Part shown: positions 1-8,553 of the stretch, piece by piece
Layout of the letters: the number at the start of each line of letters is the position of its first letter
How positions within the stretch are numbered: the first letter of the stretch is position 1
Source: Sphingomonas sp. TDK1
GTDB taxonomy: Bacteria > Pseudomonadota > Alphaproteobacteria > Sphingomonadales > Sphingomonadaceae
Length of the DNA stretch: 59,040 bases
Reading direction: 5' to 3'
NCBI RefSeq assembly: GCF_001650735.1
Contig: NZ_LXVY01000018.1
Span: forward strand, 1 to 59,040
Position numbers and translations under genes: made by a program
Notes under the pieces: generated by a model
The model's database searches: none
Seen by the model: only the letters and a program-made list of their open reading frames with translations
Told to the model about the DNA's origin: nothing

Positions 1-49
1 CCAAACCGCTTCAGGACATCCTGAGGCGGTTTTTTTATGCCTGTTTTCC
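1..49. repeat. Left copy of 48-bp direct repeat (attL candidate)
   Basis: These bases recur at 58613-58660 with a single one-base length difference in the T-run; scattered identity (cttatctcc) continues about 12 bases further. The repeat holds a rho-independent terminator. It sits directly upstream of an integrase gene, the usual arrangement for an integrated element. The window starts inside the repeat, so its left limit and the tRNA gene expected beside it are not visible. Confidence 0.65.
2..37 (+). terminator. Intrinsic terminator within the left repeat
   Basis: The arm AAACCGC-T-TCAGGA pairs with TCCTGA-G-GCGGTTT around a two-base loop and is followed by a run of seven T. It would terminate a gene entering from the left, most likely the tRNA gene inferred as the integration target. 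An almost identical hairpin is at 58614-58646. Confidence 0.75.
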
Positions 50-176
50 GTGACTTATCTCCGAGTCGTGCGATCTCAGAAAGCCTCTCTGGACCCCACT
101 GAACGCCAGGACGTCGATTTGCTTTTGGGGGTATTTTCTGGGGTAATCGCCGCGACCCCCAGCGGAGTACCCCCAG
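50..176. promoter_or_regulatory. Integrase upstream region with GGGGTA-type repeats
   Basis: The 60 bases before the integrase contain gggggta, ctggggta and, inverted, tacccccag. Repeats of this kind near an attachment site could be integrase arm-binding sites. This is inference from position only; no core promoter was recognised with confidence. Confidence 0.3.
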
Positions 177-1424
177 ATGGCGCTCAAGGAACTCGAAGTC
201 CGCTACGCGACCAAGCGGCAGAGGGATTACAAGCTCGCCGACGGCGAGGGCCTGTACCTGCTCATCCGGCCCAATGGCTCGAAGCTCTGGCGCATGAAGT
301 ACCGCTTCGACGGCAAGGAGAAGCTGCTCTCCTTCGGCCGCTATCCCGATCTCAGCTTGGCAGAGGCGCGGCTTCGCCGCGCAGAGGCCAGGGTGGCGCT
401 GGGGCAGGGCAGGGACCCCGGCGCCAGCAACAAGTCGCCAGTCGGTAAGACCTTCGAACAGGCGGCCCGCGCCTGGCATGAGAACCGCGAGGGCAATCTC
501 GACGAAAGCCATGCCAAGCGGTTGATGACGCGGCTCGAGCGGGATGCCTTTCCGGTGATTGGCAATCGGCCGCTGCGGTCAATCACCAGCGCCGACGTGC
601 TGGCAATGGTTCGGACCGTCGAAGCGCGCGGCGCCCTCGACGTCAGCCGGCGAGTCAAGCAGCATGTGAGCCAGATCTACCGCTTCGCCATTCCGCAGGG
701 CTGGGCCGATCAGGATCCCGCAGCTTATCTCTCCGACCTGTTGAAGCCTAAGCCGCGCGTGCGGCACATGGCACGAGTGGGGCTGCAGGAACTGCCGGCG
801 CTGGTGCAGGCGATCGATAGCTACGATGGCGAGGAGAGCCCCCGGCGGCGTGCCGTCACTCGTGCAGCGTTGCTGTTCACGCTGCTGACCTGGGCTCGTA
901 CCAACGAGACGCGGCTCGCCCGCTGGAACGAGTTCGAGGGGCTCGACGGGTCGGAGCCGCTTTGGCGCGTGCCAGCCGAGCGGATGAAGATGGAGCGCGA
1001 GCACATCGTGCCGCTTTCGCGTCAGGTCGTCTTGCTGCTCGAAGACGTTCGAACCTACTCGGCTGGCGTCTATGTCTTTGGTGGTGACAAGCTCGGCCAG
1101 CCCATTTCGCAGAACACCATGATCTATGGCTGTTATCGCATGGGCTATCGGGGGAGGCAGACCGTCCACGGCTTCCGCGCGCTCGCATCGACCTGGGCTA
1201 ACGAAGCCGAGCGCTATCGATCTGATTGGATCGAGATGGCGCTTGCCCATGTCGATCGTGATGATGTCCGCAGCGCCTATAATAGCGCGCTGTACCTCTC
1301 GCCGCGCAGGCGCATGCTGCAGGATTGGGCCGATCACCTGTTCGGCTTCTTGAAGCAGATTAGCGACGCGCCCCACCTTAACGGTCTCGAATCGGCTCAT
1401 ACGGTGCTGACATCCGCTTGCTGA
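177..1424 (+). CDS. int: Tyrosine-type site-specific integrase (P4 family)
   Basis: A 415-residue tyrosine recombinase that would catalyse integration and excision of the element. Residues 1-85 match the DUF4102 arm-DNA-binding domain of P4-type integrases. A central SAM-like core-binding domain follows at about 90-195. The catalytic domain shows R241 (ARTNE), H331-G-F-R334, H358 and the nucleophile Y368, so the active site is intact. The length is normal for the family. The ATG at 177 has GGAG nine bases upstream. It lies about 130 bp inside the left direct repeat and points into the element, as is usual for islands inserted in tRNA genes. No excisionase gene was recognised beside it. Confidence 0.93.
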   Translation: MALKELEVRYATKRQRDYKLADGEGLYLLIRPNGSKLWRMKYRFDGKEKLLSFGRYPDLSLAEARLRRAEARVALGQGRDPGASNKSPVGKTFEQAARAWHENREGNLDESHAKRLMTRLERDAFPVIGNRPLRSITSADVLAMVRTVEARGALDVSRRVKQHVSQIYRFAIPQGWADQDPAAYLSDLLKPKPRVRHMARVGLQELPALVQAIDSYDGEESPRRRAVTRAALLFTLLTWARTNETRLARWNEFEGLDGSEPLWRVPAERMKMEREHIVPLSRQVVLLLEDVRTYSAGVYVFGGDKLGQPISQNTMIYGCYRMGYRGRQTVHGFRALASTWANEAERYRSDWIEMALAHVDRDDVRSAYNSALYLSPRRRMLQDWADHLFGFLKQISDAPHLNGLESAHTVLTSAC

Positions 1425-1676
1425 CAAGCTCCGGATCAATGAAAGGCTGCCGCAGCCAATAATGCCCAGGGGGGCCGCTCGCGACCAGACCCAGTCGTTC
1501 GTGCCTAATCCAATGAACGTCCAGTTTTGCCGAAAGTCGTCGATCGCTTGTTGAGACGCTGATGTCCAAGTAACCGCTCAACCATGGCGAGCCTGAGGTC
1601 TTCAGCCAGGCAGCGCCTACCAGCCCTGATGATTGCTACAGCGCTTCCAGCCGTTTCGTAAACTTGCGTGGAAGGA

Positions 1677-2558
1677 TCACCCTTGCCGTAATCTCGCGGC
1701 ATCCCGTGACGGCGGCAGGCCAAACTGCCGCGCATACTCCCGGCTGAATTGCGTAGGGCTTTCATAGCCGACGCGGAACGCCACGGCCGTTGCATTTCCA
1801 TCACCCGCGATCAGCATGGACCGGGCTTGGATAAGGCGGACGTGCTTCTGGTACTGCAACGGACTGAGCGCCGTCACTGCCTTGAAGTGACGATGAAAGG
1901 CCGAAACGCTGAGCGCCGCCATCTCCGCCAGCGCCTCGATACGGATCGGACGCGCGAAATTCTCCCTGATCCATTGGATCACCACCCCGATCCTGGACAG
2001 CGCGGTATCAGGCATGGCGATGTCCCGCAGCATCCAACCCATCGGTCCCTGCAGGACGCGAAACAGGATTTCGCGCTCATAAGCCGGCGCAAGCGCAGCG
2101 ATCTCGCCGGGACGGTCGATGAGGCGCAGCATCCGCACCCAAGCGTCGAGCAGGTCCGCCGTGACCGGAGCGACCGAAAAGCCCGGGCTGTACAGCTCGC
2201 CGCCAGCAGCTTTGGGCATGTCCGTCAGTAATGTGGCGACAACCGAGGGCCGGATCGTGAGGCTGACCGCAAGATAGGGCGCGCCGCTGTCCGACGGATG
2301 GACGGCGCCTGCCGCAGGCAGGTCCACGGACATGACGAAGTAGGTCGCGGGATCGTAACGCAGCGTGCGGTCACCCACGGTCATCGTCTTGGACCCCGTC
2401 AGGATGAGATTGACCATAGGCTCGTAGACGGCTGCGAGTTGATGCTCGGGGATCGTCCCTTGCACCATCGCGACGCGGGGGATGCCGGTTTCGGTACGGC
2501 GGTTCTCGGCGCGTGCCGCCAGCGCCCGTAGTTCGGCGAGTTGTGTCTCCATATCCAT
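1677..2558 (-). CDS. AraC-family transcriptional regulator
   Basis: A 293-residue regulator. Residues ~25-180 resemble the AraC_N cupin-like effector domain (start IPRVAMVQG, middle YEPMVNLILTGSKT). Residues ~190-290 form the two-helix-turn-helix AraC DNA-binding domain (LAEMAALSVSAFHRHFKAV; VGYESPTQFSREYARQFG). It is divergent from the SDR gene at 2684 with about 125 bp between them, so it probably controls that operon and perhaps itself. Homologues with this architecture commonly sit beside SDR or aldo-keto reductase genes. The inducer cannot be inferred. The 250 bp between it and the integrase hold no convincing gene. Confidence 0.9.
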   Translation of the reverse strand: MDMETQLAELRALAARAENRRTETGIPRVAMVQGTIPEHQLAAVYEPMVNLILTGSKTMTVGDRTLRYDPATYFVMSVDLPAAGAVHPSDSGAPYLAVSLTIRPSVVATLLTDMPKAAGGELYSPGFSVAPVTADLLDAWVRMLRLIDRPGEIAALAPAYEREILFRVLQGPMGWMLRDIAMPDTALSRIGVVIQWIRENFARPIRIEALAEMAALSVSAFHRHFKAVTALSPLQYQKHVRLIQARSMLIAGDGNATAVAFRVGYESPTQFSREYARQFGLPPSRDAARLRQG

Positions 2559-2683
2559 TCGCTTCCACGGATCGCGCTCTCAGACAACAGGAAAGCAGAA
2601 ATAGGCAACATGCAGGCAGGATTGGGTGGGCGGCTGCGACACAGGGCGGCTACCTCTCTCAGCGAGATCGAGGGAGTTTATCC

Positions 2684-3427
2684 ATGAGCATCGTCATCAT
2701 CACCGGCGGCAGCCGCGGCCTCGGCGCCAGCGCCGCCGTACAATGCGCAAAGCGCGGCATGGGCGTCATCCTGACCTATAACAGCAATCCCGATGCGGCC
2801 GCCAATGTCGTGAACGCAATTGAAGCCGAAGGCGGAAAGGCGGTCGCGCTGCGGCTGGACGTCAGCGAGAGCGCGAGCTTTCCCGCGTTCCGTGAGACCG
2901 TTCGCGAGACGCTGGCGGCAAGCTGGCAAACCGATCGGTTCGACGCCCTCGTCAACAATGCCGGCTATGGCCTCTTCCGCCCCATGGTCGAGGTCGACGA
3001 GGACGCGTTCGACGGCCTCTACCGCGTTCACCTGAAAGGGCCTTTCTTCCTGACCCAAATACTGCTTCCACTGATGGCGGACGGCGGCCATGTCCTGAAC
3101 GTCGCCAGCGCGACCACGCGCGTCGCCACGGCAGGCGTCGCGCCCTATGCCGCGTTCAAGGGCGGGCTGGAAGTGCTGACCCGCTATATGGCGAAGGAGC
3201 TCGGCGATCGCCGCATCCGCGCCAACTCGATCGCACCGGGCCCCATCAAGACCGATCTCGGTGGCGGGATGAGCCAGGAGTTCGAAACGTTGCTGGCCGG
3301 CCAGACCGCGCTCGGCCGTGTTGGCGAGCCGGATGATGTCGGCTGCCTGATCGCCGGACTGCTGTCGGACGATCATCGCTGGGTCAACGCCCAGAATATC
3401 GAGGTCGGCGGCGGATACATGATCTGA
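2684..3427 (+). CDS. SDR-family NAD(P)-dependent oxidoreductase
   Basis: A 247-residue classical short-chain dehydrogenase. It has the cofactor motif TGGSRGLG (7-14), NNAG (91-94), and the catalytic triad S142, Y155, K159 (YAAFK). The C-terminus keeps the usual xGGG ending (EVGGGYM). I chose the ATG at 2684 because GGGAG lies seven bases upstream and the conserved Rossmann strand begins right after it; the longer open frame from 2513 overlaps the divergent AraC gene. It is the first gene of a tightly spaced set with the VOC, NTF2-like and reductase genes that follow. The substrate is unknown. Confidence 0.92.
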   Translation: MSIVIITGGSRGLGASAAVQCAKRGMGVILTYNSNPDAAANVVNAIEAEGGKAVALRLDVSESASFPAFRETVRETLAASWQTDRFDALVNNAGYGLFRPMVEVDEDAFDGLYRVHLKGPFFLTQILLPLMADGGHVLNVASATTRVATAGVAPYAAFKGGLEVLTRYMAKELGDRRIRANSIAPGPIKTDLGGGMSQEFETLLAGQTALGRVGEPDDVGCLIAGLLSDDHRWVNAQNIEVGGGYMI

Positions 3428-3437
3428 GGGACGCAAT

Positions 3438-3848
3438 ATGCTCGACCACATCTTCTTGACCGTGAACGACTTCGATCGGTCTATCGCCTTCTACGAACAG
3501 GTGCTTCCGGTTCTCGGGATCACGGCCCGGCTCGACTACGACGGTAAAGACGGCCCGCCGGGGCATCCGGACCTCAAGGGCTTCGGCGCGAACGGACGCA
3601 TGTTCTTGTGGCTGCGACAGGGCGTTGCCTCGCCCGGCGCGGTGCATGTCGGCCTGGTCGCGACCTCGACTGCGATGGTGGATACGGCGCACGACGCGGC
3701 GCTCGCGGCCGGGGCAAGCGAGATTCACCCGCCTGGGCCGCAGCTTCATTATGACCCCCGCTACTACGCCGCACAGGTCCGCGACCCTGACGGCTATTCC
3801 CTCGAATTCGTCCACAAAAGCTGGCAGCACGAAGGGCAGCAGCCATGA
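3438..3848 (+). CDS. VOC-family (glyoxalase/bleomycin-resistance fold) protein
   Basis: A 136-residue single-module vicinal-oxygen-chelate protein. It starts HIFLTVNDFDRSIAFYEQVL with a possible metal-ligand His at residue 4, and ends with the typical DPDGYSLEFV block whose Glu is the usual second metal ligand. RYYAAQVRDPDG marks the last strand. Proteins of this kind include lyases, dioxygenases and binding proteins, so the reaction cannot be assigned. It follows the SDR by 10 bp and overlaps the next gene by four bases (ATGA), so they are almost certainly co-transcribed and translationally coupled. Confidence 0.88.
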   Translation: MLDHIFLTVNDFDRSIAFYEQVLPVLGITARLDYDGKDGPPGHPDLKGFGANGRMFLWLRQGVASPGAVHVGLVATSTAMVDTAHDAALAAGASEIHPPGPQLHYDPRYYAAQVRDPDGYSLEFVHKSWQHEGQQP

Positions 3849-4186
3849 CCGACCACCCCTTGCGCGACGTGGCCGATGCATTGATCGCCGCCACCAATGC
3901 CGGCGATGCCGATGCCGTCGTCGCGCTGTTCACGCCGGACGCAGTGATCGATGATCCGTCCACCGGCCATCGCTTCGATGGCCATGCGGGCATCCGCAGC
4001 TATGTCGAGCGGTACTTCGTCGGCTATCACACCGTCACCCGGTTCCTCTCGATCGACATCTTGCACGATGGCCGCGCCAGGGTACGCGTCGATTTCACCG
4101 GCGACTTCGGCCACGAGATTGGTCTGCTCGACCTCACGGTCGACGCCGATCGCCGCATCACCCGCATCGACGCCGACCTGGAGTAG
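3845..4186 (+). CDS. NTF2-like / SnoaL-like protein
   Basis: A 113-residue protein with the compact alpha+beta barrel pattern of the SnoaL-like branch of the NTF2 superfamily: an N-terminal helix (LRDVADALIAATNAGDADAV), then VALFTPDAVIDDPSTGHRFDGH and a string of strands ending at LTVDADRRITRIDADLE. Such proteins act as small isomerases, hydrolases or ligand carriers. It overlaps the VOC gene by 4 bp and precedes the reductase by 6 bp. The function of this one is unknown. Confidence 0.82.
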   Translation: MTDHPLRDVADALIAATNAGDADAVVALFTPDAVIDDPSTGHRFDGHAGIRSYVERYFVGYHTVTRFLSIDILHDGRARVRVDFTGDFGHEIGLLDLTVDADRRITRIDADLE

Positions 4187-4192
4187 ACGATC

Positions 4193-5197
4193 ATGCAGAA
4201 GCTAATGATCTATGGCGCCAGCGGCTATACTGGCCGCATGGCCGCCGAGCGGGCGCACGCCGCCGGACTGCCGCTGGTTCTCGGCGGGCGTTCCCAGGCC
4301 TCTCTCATCCAGCTCGGCGAAAGCTTGGGCACCGACTGCCGCGTGTTCGATCTTTCGGATCCCGACGCGATTGACGAAGCGCTGGCCGATGTGTCGGCCG
4401 TGCTGAATTGCGCCGGTCCGTATATGGACACGGCCAAGCCACTGATGGGCGCGGCGATCCGATCGGGCGTGCACTATCTCGATATTGCCGCCGAGCTGGA
4501 CAGCTACCGCCTGGCGGAAGAGCTGGAAGAAGACGCGAAGGCGGCAGGCGTGATGCTCCTGCCCGGGAGCGGCGGCAGCGTTGCGATGCTGGGCTGCCTC
4601 GCCGGCCATGCCGCCGCACGCGTGTGGAACCCCCGCAAGGTGGCGGTCGCCCTGCATGTCACCGGCTCCATGTCACGCGGTTCGGCGATCAGCGCGAGCC
4701 GCAACCTCGTAGCCGAAACATTGATGCTGCATGAGGGCGAGGTCACGGCGCGCCCGGCCGGTCAGACCGCGCTGTTTGACTTCGGCAATGGTGAGGTGAC
4801 CTGTTTCGCTGTCACTTTGCCCGACATCATCACGATCGGCCGGTCGACCGGCATCCCCGACGTGGAAACCTATGTGCATGTGTCCGGCAGCGCCTTTCCC
4901 GAGGGTGACCTGACGGCCCTTCCGGACGGTCCCGATGCGGCCGAGCGCGAGGCCAATCGCTACCAGGCCGCTGTTGCTGTCACCGCAGCAGACGGCACCA
5001 TCGCGCGCTCAGTGCTCGACACGGTGAACGGCTACAGCTTCACGCCGATGGCCGCGGCCGAAGCCGCGCGGCGCGTGTTGGCAGGCGAGGTCCGCGCCGG
5101 ATTCCAGACACCGGCAGGACTGTTCGGCGACGGCTTTGCTGAAACGATCGCGGACACGCGCATCATCGACTTGCCGCCTGCGCCGCGGGGAGAATGA
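4193..5197 (+). CDS. Saccharopine dehydrogenase-like NAD(P)-binding oxidoreductase
   Basis: A 334-residue protein whose N-terminus carries a Rossmann motif GASGYTG (8-14) followed by VLGGRS, the signature of the saccharopine-dehydrogenase NADP-binding family and of trans-acting enoyl reductase-like proteins. VLNCAGPYMD and GVHYLDIAAELD are characteristic of the family and lie at the cofactor/substrate cleft. A second domain (~120-310) completes the length expected. No lysine-pathway genes are near, so an actual saccharopine role is unlikely; the operon suggests a reductase acting on an organic substrate together with the SDR. Spacing from the previous gene is 6 bp. Confidence 0.85.
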   Translation: MQKLMIYGASGYTGRMAAERAHAAGLPLVLGGRSQASLIQLGESLGTDCRVFDLSDPDAIDEALADVSAVLNCAGPYMDTAKPLMGAAIRSGVHYLDIAAELDSYRLAEELEEDAKAAGVMLLPGSGGSVAMLGCLAGHAAARVWNPRKVAVALHVTGSMSRGSAISASRNLVAETLMLHEGEVTARPAGQTALFDFGNGEVTCFAVTLPDIITIGRSTGIPDVETYVHVSGSAFPEGDLTALPDGPDAAEREANRYQAAVAVTAADGTIARSVLDTVNGYSFTPMAAAEAARRVLAGEVRAGFQTPAGLFGDGFAETIADTRIIDLPPAPRGE

Positions 5198-5249
5198 GCA
5201 CGCCACGTCGGCGCAAAGATCGACGCGACCCGGCATGAAGGAGAACAAC

Positions 5250-5642
5250 GTGGACGTCATCAATCACATCGAGATCGGAGTCACCGACGTCGATGCCGCA
5301 CGGCGCTTCTACGAAGCGGCGCTGGCACCATTAGGGCTCTCGCTGGTCATCAGCGTTGATCCAGCCCACACCGCACTCGGTACGGCGCGGTTCGGCTTTG
5401 GCCGTGACGGCTATCCCAGCTTCTGGATCCATGGCGAGACGGGCGCCAGTCGCTCCATGCACATCGCCTTCACCGCGGAGACGCATGATCGGGTCGACGC
5501 GTTTCACACTGCGGCGCTTACCAGTGGCGGCCGTGACAATGGTCCGCCGGGCATTCGCACGCGCTACCACCCCCGCTATTATGCCGCGTTCGTTCTCGAT
5601 CCCGATGGCAACAATCTCGAGGCGGTCTGCCAGAGCGGATGA
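5250..5642 (+). CDS. VOC-family protein
   Basis: A 130-residue VOC protein starting MDVINHIEIGVTDVDAARRF and ending DPDGNNLEAV, with the putative metal ligands His6 and the late Glu. RYHPRYYAAFVLDPDG is the conserved last beta-alpha unit. I chose GTG at 5250 because AAGGAGA lies six bases upstream and the fold begins immediately; ATG at 5235 is possible but would place the ribosome site inside the gene. It is the last gene of the AraC-adjacent set and is only distantly similar to the VOC protein at 3438. The reaction is unknown. Confidence 0.86.
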   Translation: MDVINHIEIGVTDVDAARRFYEAALAPLGLSLVISVDPAHTALGTARFGFGRDGYPSFWIHGETGASRSMHIAFTAETHDRVDAFHTAALTSGGRDNGPPGIRTRYHPRYYAAFVLDPDGNNLEAVCQSG

Positions 5643-5663
5643 TCAAGTGCCGGGGCGCTGGGT

Positions 5664-6263
5664 TCAGTCAAACTCATGCTCCAGCGACTTGCCAGCCATT
5701 TGGGCGCATCCGACCAGTTTCTCCTGCTCCCGTCCAAGACAGGCGAAGGACGACAGGCCGCGCAGCGTCAAAAGGATGTAGTCGGTTATCGCGTCCGCGC
5801 GATAGGGCGCGTGTCGGGCGACATAGGTGCGGATCATCTCGGCGCCCGGCTCGGCCAACATCGTGGCCATGTCGCGTGCAACCGGATCGTCTGCACGCAT
5901 TCCCTCGGTGATCATGCAGCCGCGCTGCGTCACGTGCTGCGCATAGTGCCGCGCGGCCTCGATCAGCAGCTTGGTAAGCACCTCGGCAGGAGGGCCATCT
6001 GACGAAAGTATCTCATCGAGCGGCAGCGACTCATCCGTCGCGTAAAGCCGCATCGCACGCTCAAACAGCTCCGCCTTGCTTCCATAGGCGGCGTAGAGGC
6101 TCGGCGGTGCGATTCCCAGCGCGGCGGTGAGATCGGCGATGCTGACCGCATCGTAGCCACGTTCGTGAAAAAGCGCCCGCGCGATCGCCACGCCTTTCTC
6201 GCGATCGAACGCTGCGCGGCGTTTGCGCGCCGGCGCCACTGTTTGCTGATCTCCGATGCTCAT
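5664..6263 (-). CDS. TetR-family transcriptional repressor
   Basis: A 199-residue TetR regulator. The N-terminal helix-turn-helix runs from about residue 20 to 65 (ARALFHERGYDAVSIADLTA, then PPSLYAAYGSKAELFERAM). The C-terminal ~130 residues form the ligand and dimerisation domain (includes HYAQHVTQRGCMITEGM, typical of the AcrR/TetR_C group). It is divergent from the NTF2-SDR genes starting at 6421, and the intergenic region holds three related palindromes (6302-6376), so it very likely represses both itself and that operon until a small-molecule inducer binds. Confidence 0.92.
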   Translation of the reverse strand: MSIGDQQTVAPARKRRAAFDREKGVAIARALFHERGYDAVSIADLTAALGIAPPSLYAAYGSKAELFERAMRLYATDESLPLDEILSSDGPPAEVLTKLLIEAARHYAQHVTQRGCMITEGMRADDPVARDMATMLAEPGAEMIRTYVARHAPYRADAITDYILLTLRGLSSFACLGREQEKLVGCAQMAGKSLEHEFD

Positions 6264-6301
6264 TCCTGCCTTCTATACGAAAACGCGACACCCGTCACTC
6301 A

Positions 6302-6378
6302 TATAGTGACCGCTATAAAAGTCCTTGCGTAGCCCTGATTGTCGTTTATAGCGATCGATATATAGCAATCGCTATAAA
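6302..6378. promoter_or_regulatory. TetR operator array (three TATAG..CTATA palindromes)
   Basis: Three related 16-bp palindromes occur: TATAGTGACCGCTATA (6302-6317), TATAGCGATCGATATA (6347-6362) and TATAGCAATCGCTATA (6361-6376). The last two overlap by two bases and together make an 11-bp perfect inverted repeat (6345-6355 with 6368-6378). They lie between the divergent TetR gene and the operon at 6421, the classic place for a TetR operator. The inferred consensus half-site is TATAG(C/T)RA. Confidence 0.8.
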
Positions 6379-6420
6379 GGCCGTGGCCCTTTGGCCTTCG
6401 CGAATGATCAGGATGGAATG

Positions 6421-6909
6421 ATGACCGACGCCCAGACGAAAACGATCAACCGGCTCGATGCTGAAGGGGCTGTTCGACAACTGATCGCTCGGTACGCGCA
6501 CCACCTCGACGAGGGTAAGTTCGGCGAGGTCGCGGACCTCCTCCAGCATGCCGAGTTCGATGTCGTCGGCAATGTCGTCGCCGGGCGTGACGCGATCGAA
6601 GCGTTCCTCGACGCCGGGATACAGCGTCATGCAGACGGTACGCCGCGTACCTGGCATACGGTCACCAACACGCTCATCGACGTCGATGGCTCGGGTGAGC
6701 AGGCCTCGTCGTCGAGTTATTACACCGTGTTTCAACAACTCGACGGCTTTCCCCTTCAGCCGATCGTGACCGGCAAGTATCTCGATCGTTTCGCGCGTGT
6801 GGACGGAGAATGGCGCTTCGTTCGCCGTGCCGTCACGGCTCATTCGTTGGGTGATCTGCAGCATCATGTGATGGGATCGAACGCCGAGCCGGCGAAGGCG
6901 AGCGCATGA
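6421..6909 (+). CDS. NTF2-like SnoaL-type protein
   Basis: A 162-residue protein of the SnoaL_4 type within the NTF2 superfamily. The N-terminal helix (AVRQLIARYAHHLDEGKFGEVADLL) and TWHTVTNTLIDVD are family signatures; members include scytalone-dehydratase-like and bile-acid-dehydratase-like enzymes. The ATG at 6421 has AGGA eight bases upstream; an ATG at 6418 is equally possible. It follows the TetR operators directly and overlaps the next SDR gene by four bases, so both should be induced together. The substrate is unknown. Confidence 0.82.
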   Translation: MTDAQTKTINRLDAEGAVRQLIARYAHHLDEGKFGEVADLLQHAEFDVVGNVVAGRDAIEAFLDAGIQRHADGTPRTWHTVTNTLIDVDGSGEQASSSSYYTVFQQLDGFPLQPIVTGKYLDRFARVDGEWRFVRRAVTAHSLGDLQHHVMGSNAEPAKASA

Positions 6910-7634
6910 CCGAGAAGCGGCAGGCGCTGGTCACCGGCGCGAACAAGGGCATCGGCCTCGCCATCGCGAAGGGGCTAGCCGAGGCCGGCATGACGGTCTG
7001 GATGGCGGCACGGGATCCACAGCGTGGCGAGGCCGCGGTCAAGAGCCTTCAGGACGACGGGCACGACGTACGCCTGATCGAACTGGACGTCGCCAGCGAC
7101 ACGAGTGTCACGGGTGCGACTGCATGGCTGTCGGACCAGATCGCGGCGCTGCACGTGCTGGTGAACAACGCGGGCGTACTGGTCGACGCCACAACGCCAC
7201 CGAGCGGGCTTGCCATGAAGGACATCCGCGAGACTTTCGAGGTGAACCTGTTCGGTCCCATCCGAGTGACCCAGAGCCTCACGCCGCTGTTGAGGGAGGC
7301 GGGAGACGCCCGCGTGGTGATGATCGGGAGCGGCCTTGGATCCCTTGCCCTCGTGACAGATCCCGCCTCGATCTACTCGAGCGTCAACCTGCTCGATTAC
7401 TCCGCATCGAAGGTCGCCCTCAACGCTGTGACCGTCTCGTTCGCCAAGGAGCTCGAGCCCTTCGGGATCAAAGTGAACATCGTCGATCCAGGGAACGTCC
7501 GAACCGACCTGAACGACAACACCGGGGTCCTGACGCCGGATGAAGGTGCGGCCACTGCGATCCGGATGGCCCTTTTGGACTCCTCCGGTCCCACCGGGGG
7601 CTTCTTCGCGAGTCACGGACGACAACCCTGGTGA
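6906..7634 (+). CDS. SDR-family oxidoreductase (TetR-controlled)
   Basis: A 242-residue short-chain dehydrogenase with TGANKGIG (10-17), NNAG (87-90) and catalytic S142, Y165, K169 (YSASK). The inserted stretch before the Tyr (TDPASIYSSVNLL) and the DPGNVRTDLN block resemble carbonyl-reductase-like SDRs. It overlaps the NTF2-like gene by four bases and is downstream of the TetR operator array, suggesting that this pair handles the inducer of the repressor. A 163-bp gap separates it from the next SDR gene, which may have its own promoter. Confidence 0.92.
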   Translation: MTEKRQALVTGANKGIGLAIAKGLAEAGMTVWMAARDPQRGEAAVKSLQDDGHDVRLIELDVASDTSVTGATAWLSDQIAALHVLVNNAGVLVDATTPPSGLAMKDIRETFEVNLFGPIRVTQSLTPLLREAGDARVVMIGSGLGSLALVTDPASIYSSVNLLDYSASKVALNAVTVSFAKELEPFGIKVNIVDPGNVRTDLNDNTGVLTPDEGAATAIRMALLDSSGPTGGFFASHGRQPW

Positions 7635-7797
7635 CTTGGGGTCGGCGGGCCGATTGCCCGGCCGTCTGCCTGCTCCGCCCTGCTAACCAGTGCTTCCAAT
7701 CTCACTCAGCACCGCGACGCTGAGCATTTTCCGCCGAGCGAAGTTGCGGAATTGCGCCTCGCCCCAGAACTGCATCCCTCCAAAGAAGGTCTCAACC

Positions 7798-8553
7798 ATG
7801 GGTAACAAGCTTCAGGACAAGGTCGCCGTCATCACCGGTGGTTCCAGCGGCATCGGTCTGGCGACGGCCAAGGCATTTGTCGCCGAAGGCGCTTATGTCT
7901 TCATCACTGGCCGACGGGTGGAGGAACTGGACAAGGCCGCCAAGGCAATCGGACGAAACGTCACCCCGATTCAGGGCGACGTCGCCAGCATGGACGACCT
8001 CGACAGGCTCTACGACATCGTTCGCCGCGAAAAGGGCCGTGTCGACATCATCTTCGCCAATGCCGCCGTGGGCGGCCTGGCTCCGGAAGGCGCTGCAGCG
8101 TCACCGGATCATTACGACAGGGTCTTCAACGTCAACGCGCGCGGCGTGTTCTTCACCGTGCAGAAGGCGATCCCGCTCTTGAGCGACGGCGCATCGATCG
8201 TCCTGACCGCCTCCAACGCGCATTACAAAGGCATCCCCGGCTTTGCGCCTTACTCGGCATCCAAGGCGGCGGTCCGCTCCTTTGCGCGAACCTGGGCGGC
8301 CGAACTCGCGGATCGCGGCATTCGGGTCAACACGTTGAGCCCAGGCCCGATCGACACGCCGATCATGGGCACGTCCGGCCTTACGGAGGAGGAGGTCTCT
8401 TCCTTCATGGGGCAGATCATCGCTAGTGTGCCGTTGGCCCGCATCGGTCGTCCCGAAGAGATGGCCAAAGCCGCACTCTTCCTTGCGTCGAGCGACTCCA
8501 GCTTTGTAACTGGCATCGATCTGGTTGCCGATGGCGGCATGACCCAGATCTGA
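7798..8553 (+). CDS. SDR-family oxidoreductase
   Basis: A 251-residue classical SDR: TGGSSGIG (13-20), NAA at 88-90 in place of NNAG, and Y152/K156 of YSASK. The ending GIDLVADGGMTQI is typical of the family. The ATG at 7798 precedes MGNKLQDKVAVITGG, the usual start of glucose-1-dehydrogenase-like SDRs; longer frames upstream add unconserved sequence. It may be read through from the TetR-controlled pair. The replacement of the first Asn of NNAG is seen in several active SDRs and need not abolish activity. Confidence 0.92.
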   Translation: MGNKLQDKVAVITGGSSGIGLATAKAFVAEGAYVFITGRRVEELDKAAKAIGRNVTPIQGDVASMDDLDRLYDIVRREKGRVDIIFANAAVGGLAPEGAAASPDHYDRVFNVNARGVFFTVQKAIPLLSDGASIVLTASNAHYKGIPGFAPYSASKAAVRSFARTWAAELADRGIRVNTLSPGPIDTPIMGTSGLTEEEVSSFMGQIIASVPLARIGRPEEMAKAALFLASSDSSFVTGIDLVADGGMTQI

